Below, one piece after another: positions 1 to 9,200 of a stretch of DNA of 45,719 bases. A program made the position numbers and the translations under genes. The stretch spans positions 1 to 45,719 of the forward strand of contig NZ_JAHQYH010000011.1 of NCBI RefSeq assembly GCF_019061205.1. Reading direction: 5' to 3'. The notes under the pieces were generated by a model, which was given only the letters and a program-made list of their open reading frames with translations, did no database searches and was not told where the DNA came from. Position 1 is the stretch's first letter, and each line of letters begins with the position of its first letter. Origin of the DNA: Apilactobacillus waqarii (GTDB taxonomy: Bacteria > Bacillota > Bacilli > Lactobacillales > Lactobacillaceae).

Positions 1-1758
1 CAGCATCACTTACACCCTTGGCAATGTTGTAACCCATCTTGTATGCAGGTGTTTGGTTTGCAGCAGGTGTGTCAGAACTACCTGCTTGACTAGCAGCAGT
101 CGCACCGGCAGCAGCATCATCCTTAACAGCATTGTATGCTTTACCAGCGGCACTGTTGTCATCTGCTGGTTTGTTGGTAGTTGTACCATTCTTGTAATCA
201 GCAAGTGCGTTGTTTACTACTGGAGTAGCAGCGGCAAGTGCCTTCTTGTATGCGTCTTGGTAAGCTAATGGCTTCTTAGCTAGATCAGCATCTGAAATAG
301 GTGCTTTCTTACCAGCAGCAGCGTCATAAGCATCCTTGGTAGCGTTGTAACCATCAGTTTCAGCTTGTGATGGAGCTGGGGTAGTTGGTAGTGGTTGACC
401 ATTAGTTGCTAGATTTGCACCGGTTTGTGAATCGGTCTTGGCAGCTTGACCAGCTTTGTATGCAGCTGTTTGGTTTTCAGGAGCAGAATTGTTTGCACCG
501 TTAAATCCATCAGTTACTTGGTCATATGCACCAGTGTATTCAGGATCAGTGTTGTTAGTACTCTTTTGATCACCATTTAGAGCGTCAGCTGTACCTTTAG
601 CAATGTTGTAACCTTCTTTGTAAGCAGGTGTTTGGTTTGCAGCAGGTGTGTCAGAACTACCTGCTTGACTAGCAGCAGTCGCACCGGCAGCAGCATCATC
701 CTTAACGGCCTTGTATGCTTTACCAGCGGCACTGTTGTCATCAGCTGGTTTATTAGTAGTTGAACCATTCTTGTAGTCATCAAGTGCGTTGTTTACTACT
801 GGAGTAGCAGCATCTTTAGCAGCTTTGTATGCAGCTTGGTATGCTAGTGACTTTTTAGCTAGGTCAGCATCTGAAATAGGTGCCTTCTTACCAGTTGCAG
901 CATCATAAGCATCATTAGTGGCGTTGTAACCATCTTGTTCAGCTTGTGATGGAACTGGGTTAGTTGGTAAACTTTGACCTTTAGTTGCCAAATCAGCACC
1001 GGCTTGTGAATCGGTCTTGGCAGCTTGACCAGCTTTGTATGCAGCTGTTTGGTTTTCAGGAGCAGTGTTGTTTGCACCGTTAAATCCATCAGTAGCTTGG
1101 TCATATGCACCAGTGTATTCAGGATCAGTGTTGTTAGGATTCTTTGAAGCACCGTTTAGGGCGTCAGCTGAACCCTTAGCAACGTTGTAACCCATCTTAT
1201 ATGCAGGTGTTTGGTTTGCATCAGGTGTTGCTGGACTATTTGGTTGACTAGCAGCAGTAGCACCGGCAGCAGCATCACTTTGAACCTTCTTGTAAGCCAC
1301 AGCATCTACACCGTTACCTTGAGGCTTGTTAGCTGTTGTACCATTCTTGTAGTCAGCTTCTGCTTGAGCAACAGTGTTGTTTGCAGCAGTTTGAGCAGCC
1401 TGGTATGCGTCTTGGTATGGTAATGATTTTTGTGCTAATTGATCGTCTGTTAGTGGAGTTTGTTGACCACTTGCAGCAGCGTAAGCATCCTTAGTTGCTT
1501 GTAGACCATCTTTCTTAGCTTGTGAATCTTTATCAGTAGGTTGTGCGTTTGAATCGCTCATTGCTGCTTGTTTACCAGCTTGTTCATCAGTCTTGGCAGC
1601 TTGTCCGGCCTTGTATGCAGCAGAATTCTTTTCAGTATCTGAGACTGGATTGTTATTGAAACCATCTTTTGCATCATTGTAACCAGCAAGTGCTTGTGGA
1701 TCTGATGGAGCAGCTTGACCACTCAATGCAGCTTGTTGACCACCAGCATATTTTGCTT
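1..1758 (-). repeat. 193-residue (579-nt) tandem repeats inside the partial giant gene
   Basis: The codons reading KGYNIAKG or a close variant recur with their + strand anchor at 21, 600 and 1179, exactly 579 nt (193 residues) apart each time. A more diverged unit lies upstream, to about 1758. The two units nearest the edge share an uninterrupted identical stretch at 45-127 and 624-706 (83 nt) and are highly similar throughout. This points to recent duplication or gene conversion. The array continues beyond base 1, so its copy number is unknown. Confidence 0.85.
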
Positions 1759-4700
1759 GAATAGCATCATATTGTTGTTGGTATAGAGCTTGAGCTAATG
1801 GTGACATTTTGTTTAGAGGTGAATCAGATGGTGATTCCTTCTTACCACTTCTTACATCATTAACAATTTGGTTGTAAGCAGCTTGTCCAGCTTGGTAAGC
1901 TGATGGGTCCAAATTATTTGGATTGTTAGTTGTACCTTGAGCAGCTTCAACCATTGCTTTTTGAGCTTCTTTGTATTGTTGTTGAGCTTTATCGTAAACT
2001 TGTTGACCTGTTGGGTCAGTATCAGCAGGTCTATTGTTCTTGTTACCAGCAACTGCATCGTTAAGAGCTTGTTGTGCTGTGTTGTAACTAGCAGCATAGT
2101 TCTTCTTGTATGCAGAATCTTGACTACCAGTTGCTACTGTTGAAGCTGCAGTTGGACTTGCGTTTGCAATGTCGTTTGCGGCTTGTGAGTTTGCTAGGTA
2201 ATCTTGGTAAGCTTGTTGTAGACCTTGCATGAAGGCACTTGGGTTAGTAGCTTGCTTGTATTGTGGTAATTGTTGAATCTTAGCTAAAAGATCAGGTGTA
2301 AGTGTAGTAGGAGCCGTGGTTGGGTCAGTAATTCCTAATTGTTGTAGCAATTGTGGAGTTGCAGCCTTGTAACCACTCATTACACTATTGTATGAATCAG
2401 TGTAATCACTGTTCTTTTGGAATCTCAATGGATCGGGTGTGTTTGTTCCATTTGTAGCATCAGCAATTGCAGCCGTGTATCCGTCAGTAATATCTTGGTT
2501 AGATCCATTCTTCAATTGAACAGTAGCATTTGAATCTTGAGTAAATGCACCGTTACTATTTACTGAGTAACCAACAATAGAAGTACTGTAAGTACCATCA
2601 TTTTGTCTTGGACTAGTGACTTTGGAAGATTCAATTGGAATCGTGGTCATGTAAATACCATTAACTCCATATCTCATGTATACTCCCACAGTTTGAATTC
2701 CATTAGCTTGGGTTGAAGGAATTGTAAAATCAATTGGAATTTGATCAACATTTGATGATGATGTTGCAGAGTATACGTTGTTATCAACTACATGTCCGTT
2801 ACTATCAGTAGCTGGATTTGAGTATTGAACAGTTCTACCATTTGAATCAGTGGTTAGGAATGTGTTCATACCTGAATCATTGTAGTTTGTTGTTGAGTTC
2901 TTATCGATACCGTATTGTAAGTAAACATTTTGCTTAGCGTAGTCAGAACCATCGTAACCCGCAACCTTAGCAATACCAGTAACATGTATATTTCCATTAT
3001 CATCTGTAGTTGCTTTAATTGGTGTAGCAAAGTATACAGAAGGAATACTACTAATGTCTAATATTTGTCCACCAGTATATGGTGTGTTGTTTGTTGTCCT
3101 CAAGTATTGATCAGTTGAGGTGTATTGACTTGATGAGTTCATTTGGTAGTTGTAATAAATCGTACCATTAACCTTACCAGTGTAAGCGTTAATAGTTCCA
3201 CCACTAACAAATGGGTTAGTGTTGGTTCCATTACTGTTTCTAGCTGAACCAGCATCTAGGATAACGTGACTATCACCAGAGTTGTTGACAATCAAGTTAC
3301 CGTAAACTAGAGGAACACCAGTACCAGTACCATCAGAGATAGCTGAGATTAAGTTACCACGGTTAGCGACTTGAACAGTACCACCGGCTAGGTATACTAA
3401 TCCACCACCAGAAGTTGGTCCGGATGGAGCACGAGAATCCCCAATGTGGGCAACCTTAACTTGAATGGTACCACCATTAGTTGCCAAAACATTAGAACCA
3501 GATTGTACGTATAGAAGTGCATTGGTTTGTCCGTACATCTTAGGTGATTGGTTTGATTCGATATTAATACGACCACCGTCAACACGAACTCCTCCATTAC
3601 TACCTACGTAGATACCACCACCGGCACCATATTGTGGGTAAGTGTTTGAATAATCAGGAATAATGTTCAAGTTAGCGTTCTTGTTAACAGTCAAACTACC
3701 ATTTTTAATGTCGACACCCATTGGACCTTGGTCGGAAGTGTCATCCCCACCAGTTGCGTTACCTCTAGGGATCAATGTCATACTGGAATCTTCACCTAAG
3801 GTAAGGTTACCACCACCAGAAATGAAAACAACATTTGAACCAACATTTGAACCAACTGAACCAAAGTAGTGAGCACCCTTGTTCAATACCATGTTAGCAA
3901 TCGCTAAGTTATTTTGATCACCAGAACCATCAGTTTTTTGATTTTTTAAGAATGGAGAATCGTAATAGTTGTCACGTTGGAAGACGTTCACATTACCATC
4001 AACATAAACGTAGTTACCTGTAGCTGATAATATTTGGGCACCTATATAGTTAACATTTTTATAATAAATTGCACCTGAGTTTGTTAACGAGAAAGGACCC
4101 CAGTAATTAGTTCCATATAGTGTTTGGAAATTTTGAATATATAATTTAGTACTACTATTAGTTGTACTGGTGTTGAATTGCATATTGTATCCAGCTAAGT
4201 CAGCAATATGATTTTGACCATCAATTGTGAAGCTTTTACCATCAGTTGTACTAAAAGTAGGTCTATTTCCAGCACCACTGGAAATACTATTCATATTAAT
4301 ATCATTAACTAATTTTATAGTGAAACCATTTGCTTCTAGCGAAGAATTATTCAATGTATTATAAAATTGATTGGAATTTGACACGAATACGACGTTATTT
4401 TGTGATTGACTTACAACATCGTTGTATGCAGCAATGTAATTCTTATCAAATCCACTAGATATTGCAGACAATGATTTAATGTTGTTGTTGTTATCAAATT
4501 GAGCTGCAATAGCGGCCTTAGCTCCTAAGTAACCTTGATCATATGGATTAGTGGAACTAGTAGAAACGTTTGGATTATTTGTTAGATAGAAGTCTTGGGT
4601 TTGACCCTTAGCAGATCCATCACCAATAACCCCTGTCCACTTACCTTTTTCGGCATCTACCATCCCTTGCTTAGCAAGAGCAGCAGTAGTTGCGTACTTG

Positions 4701-6037
4701 TAAACGTCAGATAATGCACCATAGAATGCAGAATTATCAGCCTGAACATCTGATTGTGAAGCTACCTTAATGTTAGCTGTACCAGATGTTGCATTTTGAC
4801 CATTAATCTTAACTGAGGTGTTTTTAGCATTATTGAACTTAAGACCTAAGTCATTTTCATAGCTAATTACTGAGTTATAAGCATCGTTAGGGTTATCAGC
4901 TCCACCCTTAGTTGCTTGGTAACTGTCATTGTATGAACCAGTGTAAGCAGCTGCTGCTGAAGCATTGTATGAAGCGCTTGAACCTTGGCCCCAAGTTGAT
5001 TTGTTAATGTTTGGAGCAACTGAAGATGTTGAACCATTACCAGAGGTATAGGTTGTGTTAGCTGTGTTGTTGTAGTAGTTGTAATCTTGAGTACCTGTAC
5101 CATTACCTTGAGTAGCATTTGAGTATGCATTAATAGCAGCTTGGGCACCAGCATAAGCGGCACTGTAGTAAGCACCTTGGTCAGTTGAGTATGAAGCCAT
5201 GTTGTTACCATTGCTCATAACAACATCATTAATAGCAGCTGAAATTGCAGCTGAATATTTAGCTTCATATGATGATCCAGCTTGGTAGTTAGCATCTGAA
5301 GTGTTGGCATTGCTTGCTGTACTACTGTTCAATGCAGCATAAAAACCGCTACTTGCTTGGCTGTATGCGCTGTTGTATGTAGATTGGTTAACAGAACCTA
5401 CGTTTGAAGCAGCTGTACTACCTTTAGCGTAATCACTAATACCTGCACTTACGGCACTTGATGATGCAGCTACACTGTCATCATGTGCTTTTTGTGAAGC
5501 GGATACACTAGCGGCAGTTGATGCAGCTGAGTATGCAGTATCGTAGGCGTCTTGATGATTTGCGTAAGAAGCCTTTGACTTATTAGCGGTAAAATCACTT
5601 GAACCAGCGTTAGAAGCAGCGATACTTGCTGAAATAGAAGCAGCACTGTAAGCAGAATTATAATCATCTTGGTAGGATGATAGTGATGCTTGGGATCTTC
5701 CAGCAGTTCCATCAGAACTACCTTGATCTTGAGCAGCTTCTTTTTGCTTTTCAGCTGCTGCACTGCTTTGTGCGTTTTGTGCGTCAGCATCTTGTTGTGA
5801 TTGAGATTCACCGGAGTTTCCACTGGTAGTAGTGGCTGTTCCGTTTGAACCTCCTTGTTGTGTGGATTGTCCGTCAGTATCAGCGTGAGCAACTACTGAA
5901 GAAGTAGATGTCATGCCATAGGCGGATGCACCAAATAGAGCTAAGGTAGCAACGGATACAACGACCCATTGTTTCTTAACTTTTTTCATGACTTTTTTGT
6001 CATTTACTTTATTAAATTTATTCTTATTATATTGCAA
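1..6037 (-). CDS. Giant secreted repeat protein, N-terminal part (gene continues past the left edge)
   Basis: This open frame has 2012 codons in the window and no stop before base 1. The start is a TTG at 6037 behind an AGGGGATGAT ribosome site (6041-6050); it is chosen because the following residues match the ATG-started N-terminus of the upstream giant paralogue (QYNK..FNKV.DKKVMKKVKKQW). Residues 1-52 form a long KxYKxGKxW-like signal peptide with an AHA/D cleavage site. A Gln/Ser/Gly/Thr-rich stretch (about 53-100) and Ser/Ala/Tyr-rich segments follow to about 545. A beta-helix of pectate-lyase-like adhesin type covers about 546-932, with short GG/N turns and the motif SFTIDGQNH. A beta-rich segment follows to about 1170, then Tyr/Ala/Asp/Gln helical-type repeats to the edge. 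The gene lies 225 bp downstream of, and in the same orientation as, the larger paralogue. Extracellular adhesion or biofilm function is inferred from architecture only; the C-terminus and anchor are not visible. Confidence 0.9.
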   Translation of the reverse strand, partial: MQYNKNKFNKVNDKKVMKKVKKQWVVVSVATLALFGASAYGMTSTSSVVAHADTDGQSTQQGGSNGTATTTSGNSGESQSQQDADAQNAQSSAAAEKQKEAAQDQGSSDGTAGRSQASLSSYQDDYNSAYSAASISASIAASNAGSSDFTANKSKASYANHQDAYDTAYSAASTAASVSASQKAHDDSVAASSSAVSAGISDYAKGSTAASNVGSVNQSTYNSAYSQASSGFYAALNSSTASNANTSDANYQAGSSYEAKYSAAISAAINDVVMSNGNNMASYSTDQGAYYSAAYAGAQAAINAYSNATQGNGTGTQDYNYYNNTANTTYTSGNGSTSSVAPNINKSTWGQGSSASYNASAAAAYTGSYNDSYQATKGGADNPNDAYNSVISYENDLGLKFNNAKNTSVKINGQNATSGTANIKVASQSDVQADNSAFYGALSDVYKYATTAALAKQGMVDAEKGKWTGVIGDGSAKGQTQDFYLTNNPNVSTSSTNPYDQGYLGAKAAIAAQFDNNNNIKSLSAISSGFDKNYIAAYNDVVSQSQNNVVFVSNSNQFYNTLNNSSLEANGFTIKLVNDINMNSISSGAGNRPTFSTTDGKSFTIDGQNHIADLAGYNMQFNTSTTNSSTKLYIQNFQTLYGTNYWGPFSLTNSGAIYYKNVNYIGAQILSATGNYVYVDGNVNVFQRDNYYDSPFLKNQKTDGSGDQNNLAIANMVLNKGAHYFGSVGSNVGSNVVFISGGGNLTLGEDSSMTLIPRGNATGGDDTSDQGPMGVDIKNGSLTVNKNANLNIIPDYSNTYPQYGAGGGIYVGSNGGVRVDGGRINIESNQSPKMYGQTNALLYVQSGSNVLATNGGTIQVKVAHIGDSRAPSGPTSGGGLVYLAGGTVQVANRGNLISAISDGTGTGVPLVYGNLIVNNSGDSHVILDAGSARNSNGTNTNPFVSGGTINAYTGKVNGTIYYNYQMNSSSQYTSTDQYLRTTNNTPYTGGQILDISSIPSVYFATPIKATTDDNGNIHVTGIAKVAGYDGSDYAKQNVYLQYGIDKNSTTNYNDSGMNTFLTTDSNGRTVQYSNPATDSNGHVVDNNVYSATSSSNVDQIPIDFTIPSTQANGIQTVGVYMRYGVNGIYMTTIPIESSKVTSPRQNDGTYSTSIVGYSVNSNGAFTQDSNATVQLKNGSNQDITDGYTAAIADATNGTNTPDPLRFQKNSDYTDSYNSVMSGYKAATPQLLQQLGITDPTTAPTTLTPDLLAKIQQLPQYKQATNPSAFMQGLQQAYQDYLANSQAANDIANASPTAASTVATGSQDSAYKKNYAASYNTAQQALNDAVAGNKNNRPADTDPTGQQVYDKAQQQYKEAQKAMVEAAQGTTNNPNNLDPSAYQAGQAAYNQIVNDVRSGKKESPSDSPLNKMSPLAQALYQQQYDAIQAKYAGGQQAALSGQAAPSDPQALAGYNDAKDGFNNNPVSDTEKNSAAYKAGQAAKTDEQAGKQAAMSDSNAQPTDKDSQAKKDGLQATKDAYAAASGQQTPLTDDQLAQKSLPYQDAYQAAQTAANNTVAQAEADYKNGTTANKPQGNGVDAVAYKKVQSDAAAGATAASQPNSPATPDANQTPAYKMGYNVAKGSADALNGASKNPNNTDPEYTGAYDQATDGFNGANNTAPENQTAAYKAGQAAKTDSQAGADLATKGQSLPTNPVPSQAEQDGYNATNDAYDAATGKKAPISDADLAKKSLAYQAAYKAAKDAATPVVNNALDDYKNGSTTNKPADDNSAAGKAYKAVKDDAAAGATAASQAGSSDTPAANQTPAYKEGYNIAKGTADALNGDQKSTNNTDPEYTGAYDQVTDGFNGANNSAPENQTAAYKAGQAAKTDSQTGANLATNGQPLPTTPAPSQAETDGYNATKDAYDAAAGKKAPISDADLAKKPLAYQDAYKKALAAATPVVNNALADYKNGTTTNKPADDNSAAGKAYNAVKDDAAAGATAASQAGSSDTPAANQTPAYKMGYNIAKGVSDA

Positions 6038-6091
6038 TATATCATCCCCTAAAATGCAATCTATATGAAAAATATTGTACCTGTCGTCCTA

Positions 6092-6125
6092 ATTATAATA
6101 CCACTCTTAATTAAATTTTAAAATG
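6092..6125 (-). promoter_or_regulatory. Putative promoter of the partial giant gene
   Basis: The minus strand carries a perfect TATAAT (6092-6097), 54 bases upstream of the TTG start. Nineteen bases further upstream is CATTTTAAA (6117-6125). The same CATTTTAAA element, 20 bases before a TATAAT, precedes the other giant gene. No good consensus -35 hexamer is visible, so the -35 assignment is open. Confidence 0.5.
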
Positions 6126-6141
6126 GTTTTAATTATGAATA

Positions 6142-6178
6142 AAAATCTTAAGATTTTCTTTATAATTTCTTAAGATTT
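6142..6178. promoter_or_regulatory. Paired TCTTAAGA palindromes, possible operator
   Basis: A perfect 16-nt palindrome AAAATCTTAAGATTTT (6142-6157) is followed by a second TCTTAAGA core at 6168-6175, within TCTTAAGATTT. The two cores (6146-6153 and 6168-6175) are 22 bp apart, about two helical turns, as expected for cooperative binding of a dimeric regulator. They lie just upstream of the partial giant gene's promoter. No regulator family can be assigned; AT-rich DNA produces such palindromes more often than average. Confidence 0.35.
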
Positions 6179-6193
6179 AAGACGAATAAGCAC

Positions 6194-6231
6194 AAAAAAA
6201 GCCACCCATCAAGATGATGAGTGGCTTTTTT
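6194..6231 (-). terminator. Rho-independent terminator of the complete giant gene
   Basis: The stem 6201-6210 / 6216-6225 has a 5-nt loop and seven Ts on the minus strand. On the minus strand the stem is fully paired with one G-U; on the plus strand the same position is a C-A mismatch, so the hairpin is built for minus-strand transcription. It separates the two giant genes into different transcription units. Confidence 0.85.
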
Positions 6232-6262
6232 GCCGATCTATTTGATAAAAATTAAAAATCTT

Positions 6263-9200
6263 TTAATCATTATCCTTTTGAACAAACGCGGTATTAGCTG
6301 TTATATATTCGTTTTTACCAACATATAGTCTGGTAATTCCGTAATACTTAACTACCTTTTGAACTTTGACCACATTACCTTGTTGTAATTTGGCAGTCCA
6401 ATTCTTATTGCTAAATTTCAAATCGGTGTGAATTCTAATACCATTCTTAGCTATTACTCTGAACTTCTTATGGTTCTCATGGTAATAACGACTTACTTGC
6501 TTGTTTGAAGCAGTCTTTGAATTAGCATCAGTCTTCTTGCGGCGGAATGTAACCTTAGCATTGCTACCACGGTAGAATTCCTTCAAGTAAGCATCGACAT
6601 AAGCATCACTATGATCTGACAAGTTCTTAGGAAGTGATTTGTGTGATGCCTTGTACTTCTTAGCATCTTGAGTTGCCTTACGTTGAACGTAACTCTTTTC
6701 ATCAACCACGAATTCTTTGTTACTTGTTACATAACGACCATGTCCAATGTAGAATCTTGTGATTCCGTGGAACTTAACCACCTTTTCAACTCTGATGATA
6801 TCACCACGACGAAGTGTTGATACCCAGTTGCGATCTGTAAAGTTCTTACTTGTATGAATCAAAGCATCCTTTTGAAGTCTAAATTCAGTGTAGTTCTTTC
6901 TATAGTAACGACTTACCTTAGTTGGAGTCACTGTCACAGAGTAGCCTGGGTTGTTAATAGTTTGTTGCTTCTTAACAACTGGTGTAACTACCTTCTTATG
7001 GGTCTTCTTAGTGTTTGCTTGGACAGTCTTCTTATGAGTTTGCTTAATTGGTGTTTGTTTTGCCTTGGTCCTGTGTTTCTTGACCACAGTTGGCTTCTTG
7101 GTTGTTTCAGTCTTCTTGACTACCTTCTTCTTAGCTGGTTTTGTCTTGATTACTGGAGTAACCTTCTTAACAACCTTCTTCTTGGTTGTCTTCTTAGCCT
7201 TCTTAGTAGTCTTCTTCTTATCGGCCTTGGCTAGTTGAGTTGCAACTACGTAATCCTTGTTACCGGTGATGTATTCACCGTGACCAACGTATAGTCTAGT
7301 TGTCTTACCATATTTAACAATCTTAATGACCTTGATTAGATCACCATGTTGCAATGTAGTAATCCAGTTGTGCTTGGTAAACTTAGGACTCATGTACATT
7401 CTTGCACCATGTTTGTTAGAAACTCTGTACAACTTGTAATTCTTCTTGTAGTACTTCTTGGAAACCTTAGAGAAGTCTTGTTCTTGATCAGCCTTCTTCT
7501 TAGCTTGCAATTCAGCATATGCTCTGTTGTAAGCAGTTTGGTAAGCCAATGATTGGCCACTGATATCTTGCTTGATACCCTTCTTGATGTCAGAGATAGC
7601 TGCCATTGCAGCCTTGTAGGCATCGTCCGTAGCAACGTTACCAGTTGGTGCTGGCGTGTTGTTAGTTGGTTGAACAGGGTTTGCAGCTTGATATCCCTTG
7701 TAAGCAGAGTCGGCATAGTTGAAACCAACTTGGTAATATGGATTATCTGACTTGGATTGAGCATTAGCCCTGTTACCATCGTTGTAACCAGATTGTGATT
7801 GTTCGTAACCCATTCTAATTGCAGCGGCATCTTCAGGAGTAGCTGAGTACTTGTTAACTGCAGCTGTTTCACTTAGTCCTTCAGTGTATGCCTTAGCACC
7901 ATTGTTAGCAGCTTGTTGAGCAATTTGTGCTTCACGTTGGTAAGCAGCAATGAAGACTGGGTCGTTACTATCACTTAGATGGTTGTTTGGACGGTTTGAA
8001 TTAATATCAATCAATGCCAATACAGAACCACGGTAAGTGTTATCCACATTAGTGTTGTTAGTATGACTTGCCAATTGATCAGTACCTAGTTGTACTAATT
8101 CGATACCAACCTTAGCGTCAGTGTAACCCTTGGTAAAGATGTCCTTAACGGATTGGTTATTACCAAATTGACCTAGTGAATCGTTCAATGAACCATTTTG
8201 TAGGTAAGTAACACTGGCAGTCTTAGCGACTTGACTGACGTATGCCAATGCCTTGGCGTAAGCAGCCTTGTATGGAGCACCTTGTTCAGCATTTGCATAT
8301 TGACCAGGGTTTCCATTCTTAATGTCGTTAATTGCAGCAGCAGCTCCACGGTAAACACTGTCTTCATTAGAGTTAGAAGTATGGTTAACACCATCGTTTG
8401 CGTTTTGCAATGCAAGGTTGTAACCATTTTGGGCATCAGTGTAACCCTTAGAGTAAGCAGCACGTTGTGATTGGTTATCACCGAATGATGATAATTGATC
8501 ATTCAAGTTAACATCATTACCAAATCCAGTCGCCCCGTTGGTAGTTTCAGGTTGGGCAGTTTGTAGAGCCTTTTGATATGCGTCAATGTAGACGATATCG
8601 TTAGAAGCCTTAGCTTGAGCTCCATCGTTTCCACCCTTGACGTCGTTAATTGCATTAACAACGGCCTTGAATACCAAGTCGTTGGTACTGTTTGCTTGAT
8701 ATGGACTAGCTTGAGTAGGGTTTTGTTGAGCTTGGGCGTAAGCCTTTTGAGCATCGTTATAACCCTTGGTGATAGCATCCCTATCAGCTTGGTCGTTTCC
8801 AACATGGTCTAATAGGTCACCCAATTGAGCATCACTTAGGTAACCAGTGATACCACTTCTTAGGATTTCGATTGCTTCAGCTAAAGCCTTATCGTATGCA
8901 CTTTGTGCTACGACATCATCGTCAGCTGGACGACTGCTACCTAGTTGACCTAACTTAACATCGTTAAATGCAAGTGATGAACCATGGAAGGTTTGATCAG
9001 CATTGGTATCAGTTTGTCTGCTTTCAGTATCTGGCTTGCTCTTGGCTTGACCATATGCAGTTTGTGCATCAGTGTAACCACGGCTAATTTCATTCTTAAG
9101 AGTGTTGTTCTCACCTTGTGCAGCAAGCAAGTCAGCTTGTGATTTACCTTGGTTAAATCCAACGGCACCATTTTGGGCAAGTTGGTTAGCCAATGCTTTA

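Noticed and set aside
3240-4400. Beta-helix as a true pectate lyase enzyme
   Set aside because: The fold signature is present, but I see no arrangement of catalytic Asp/Arg residues of pectate lyases; in these giants the fold is better explained as an adhesin domain.
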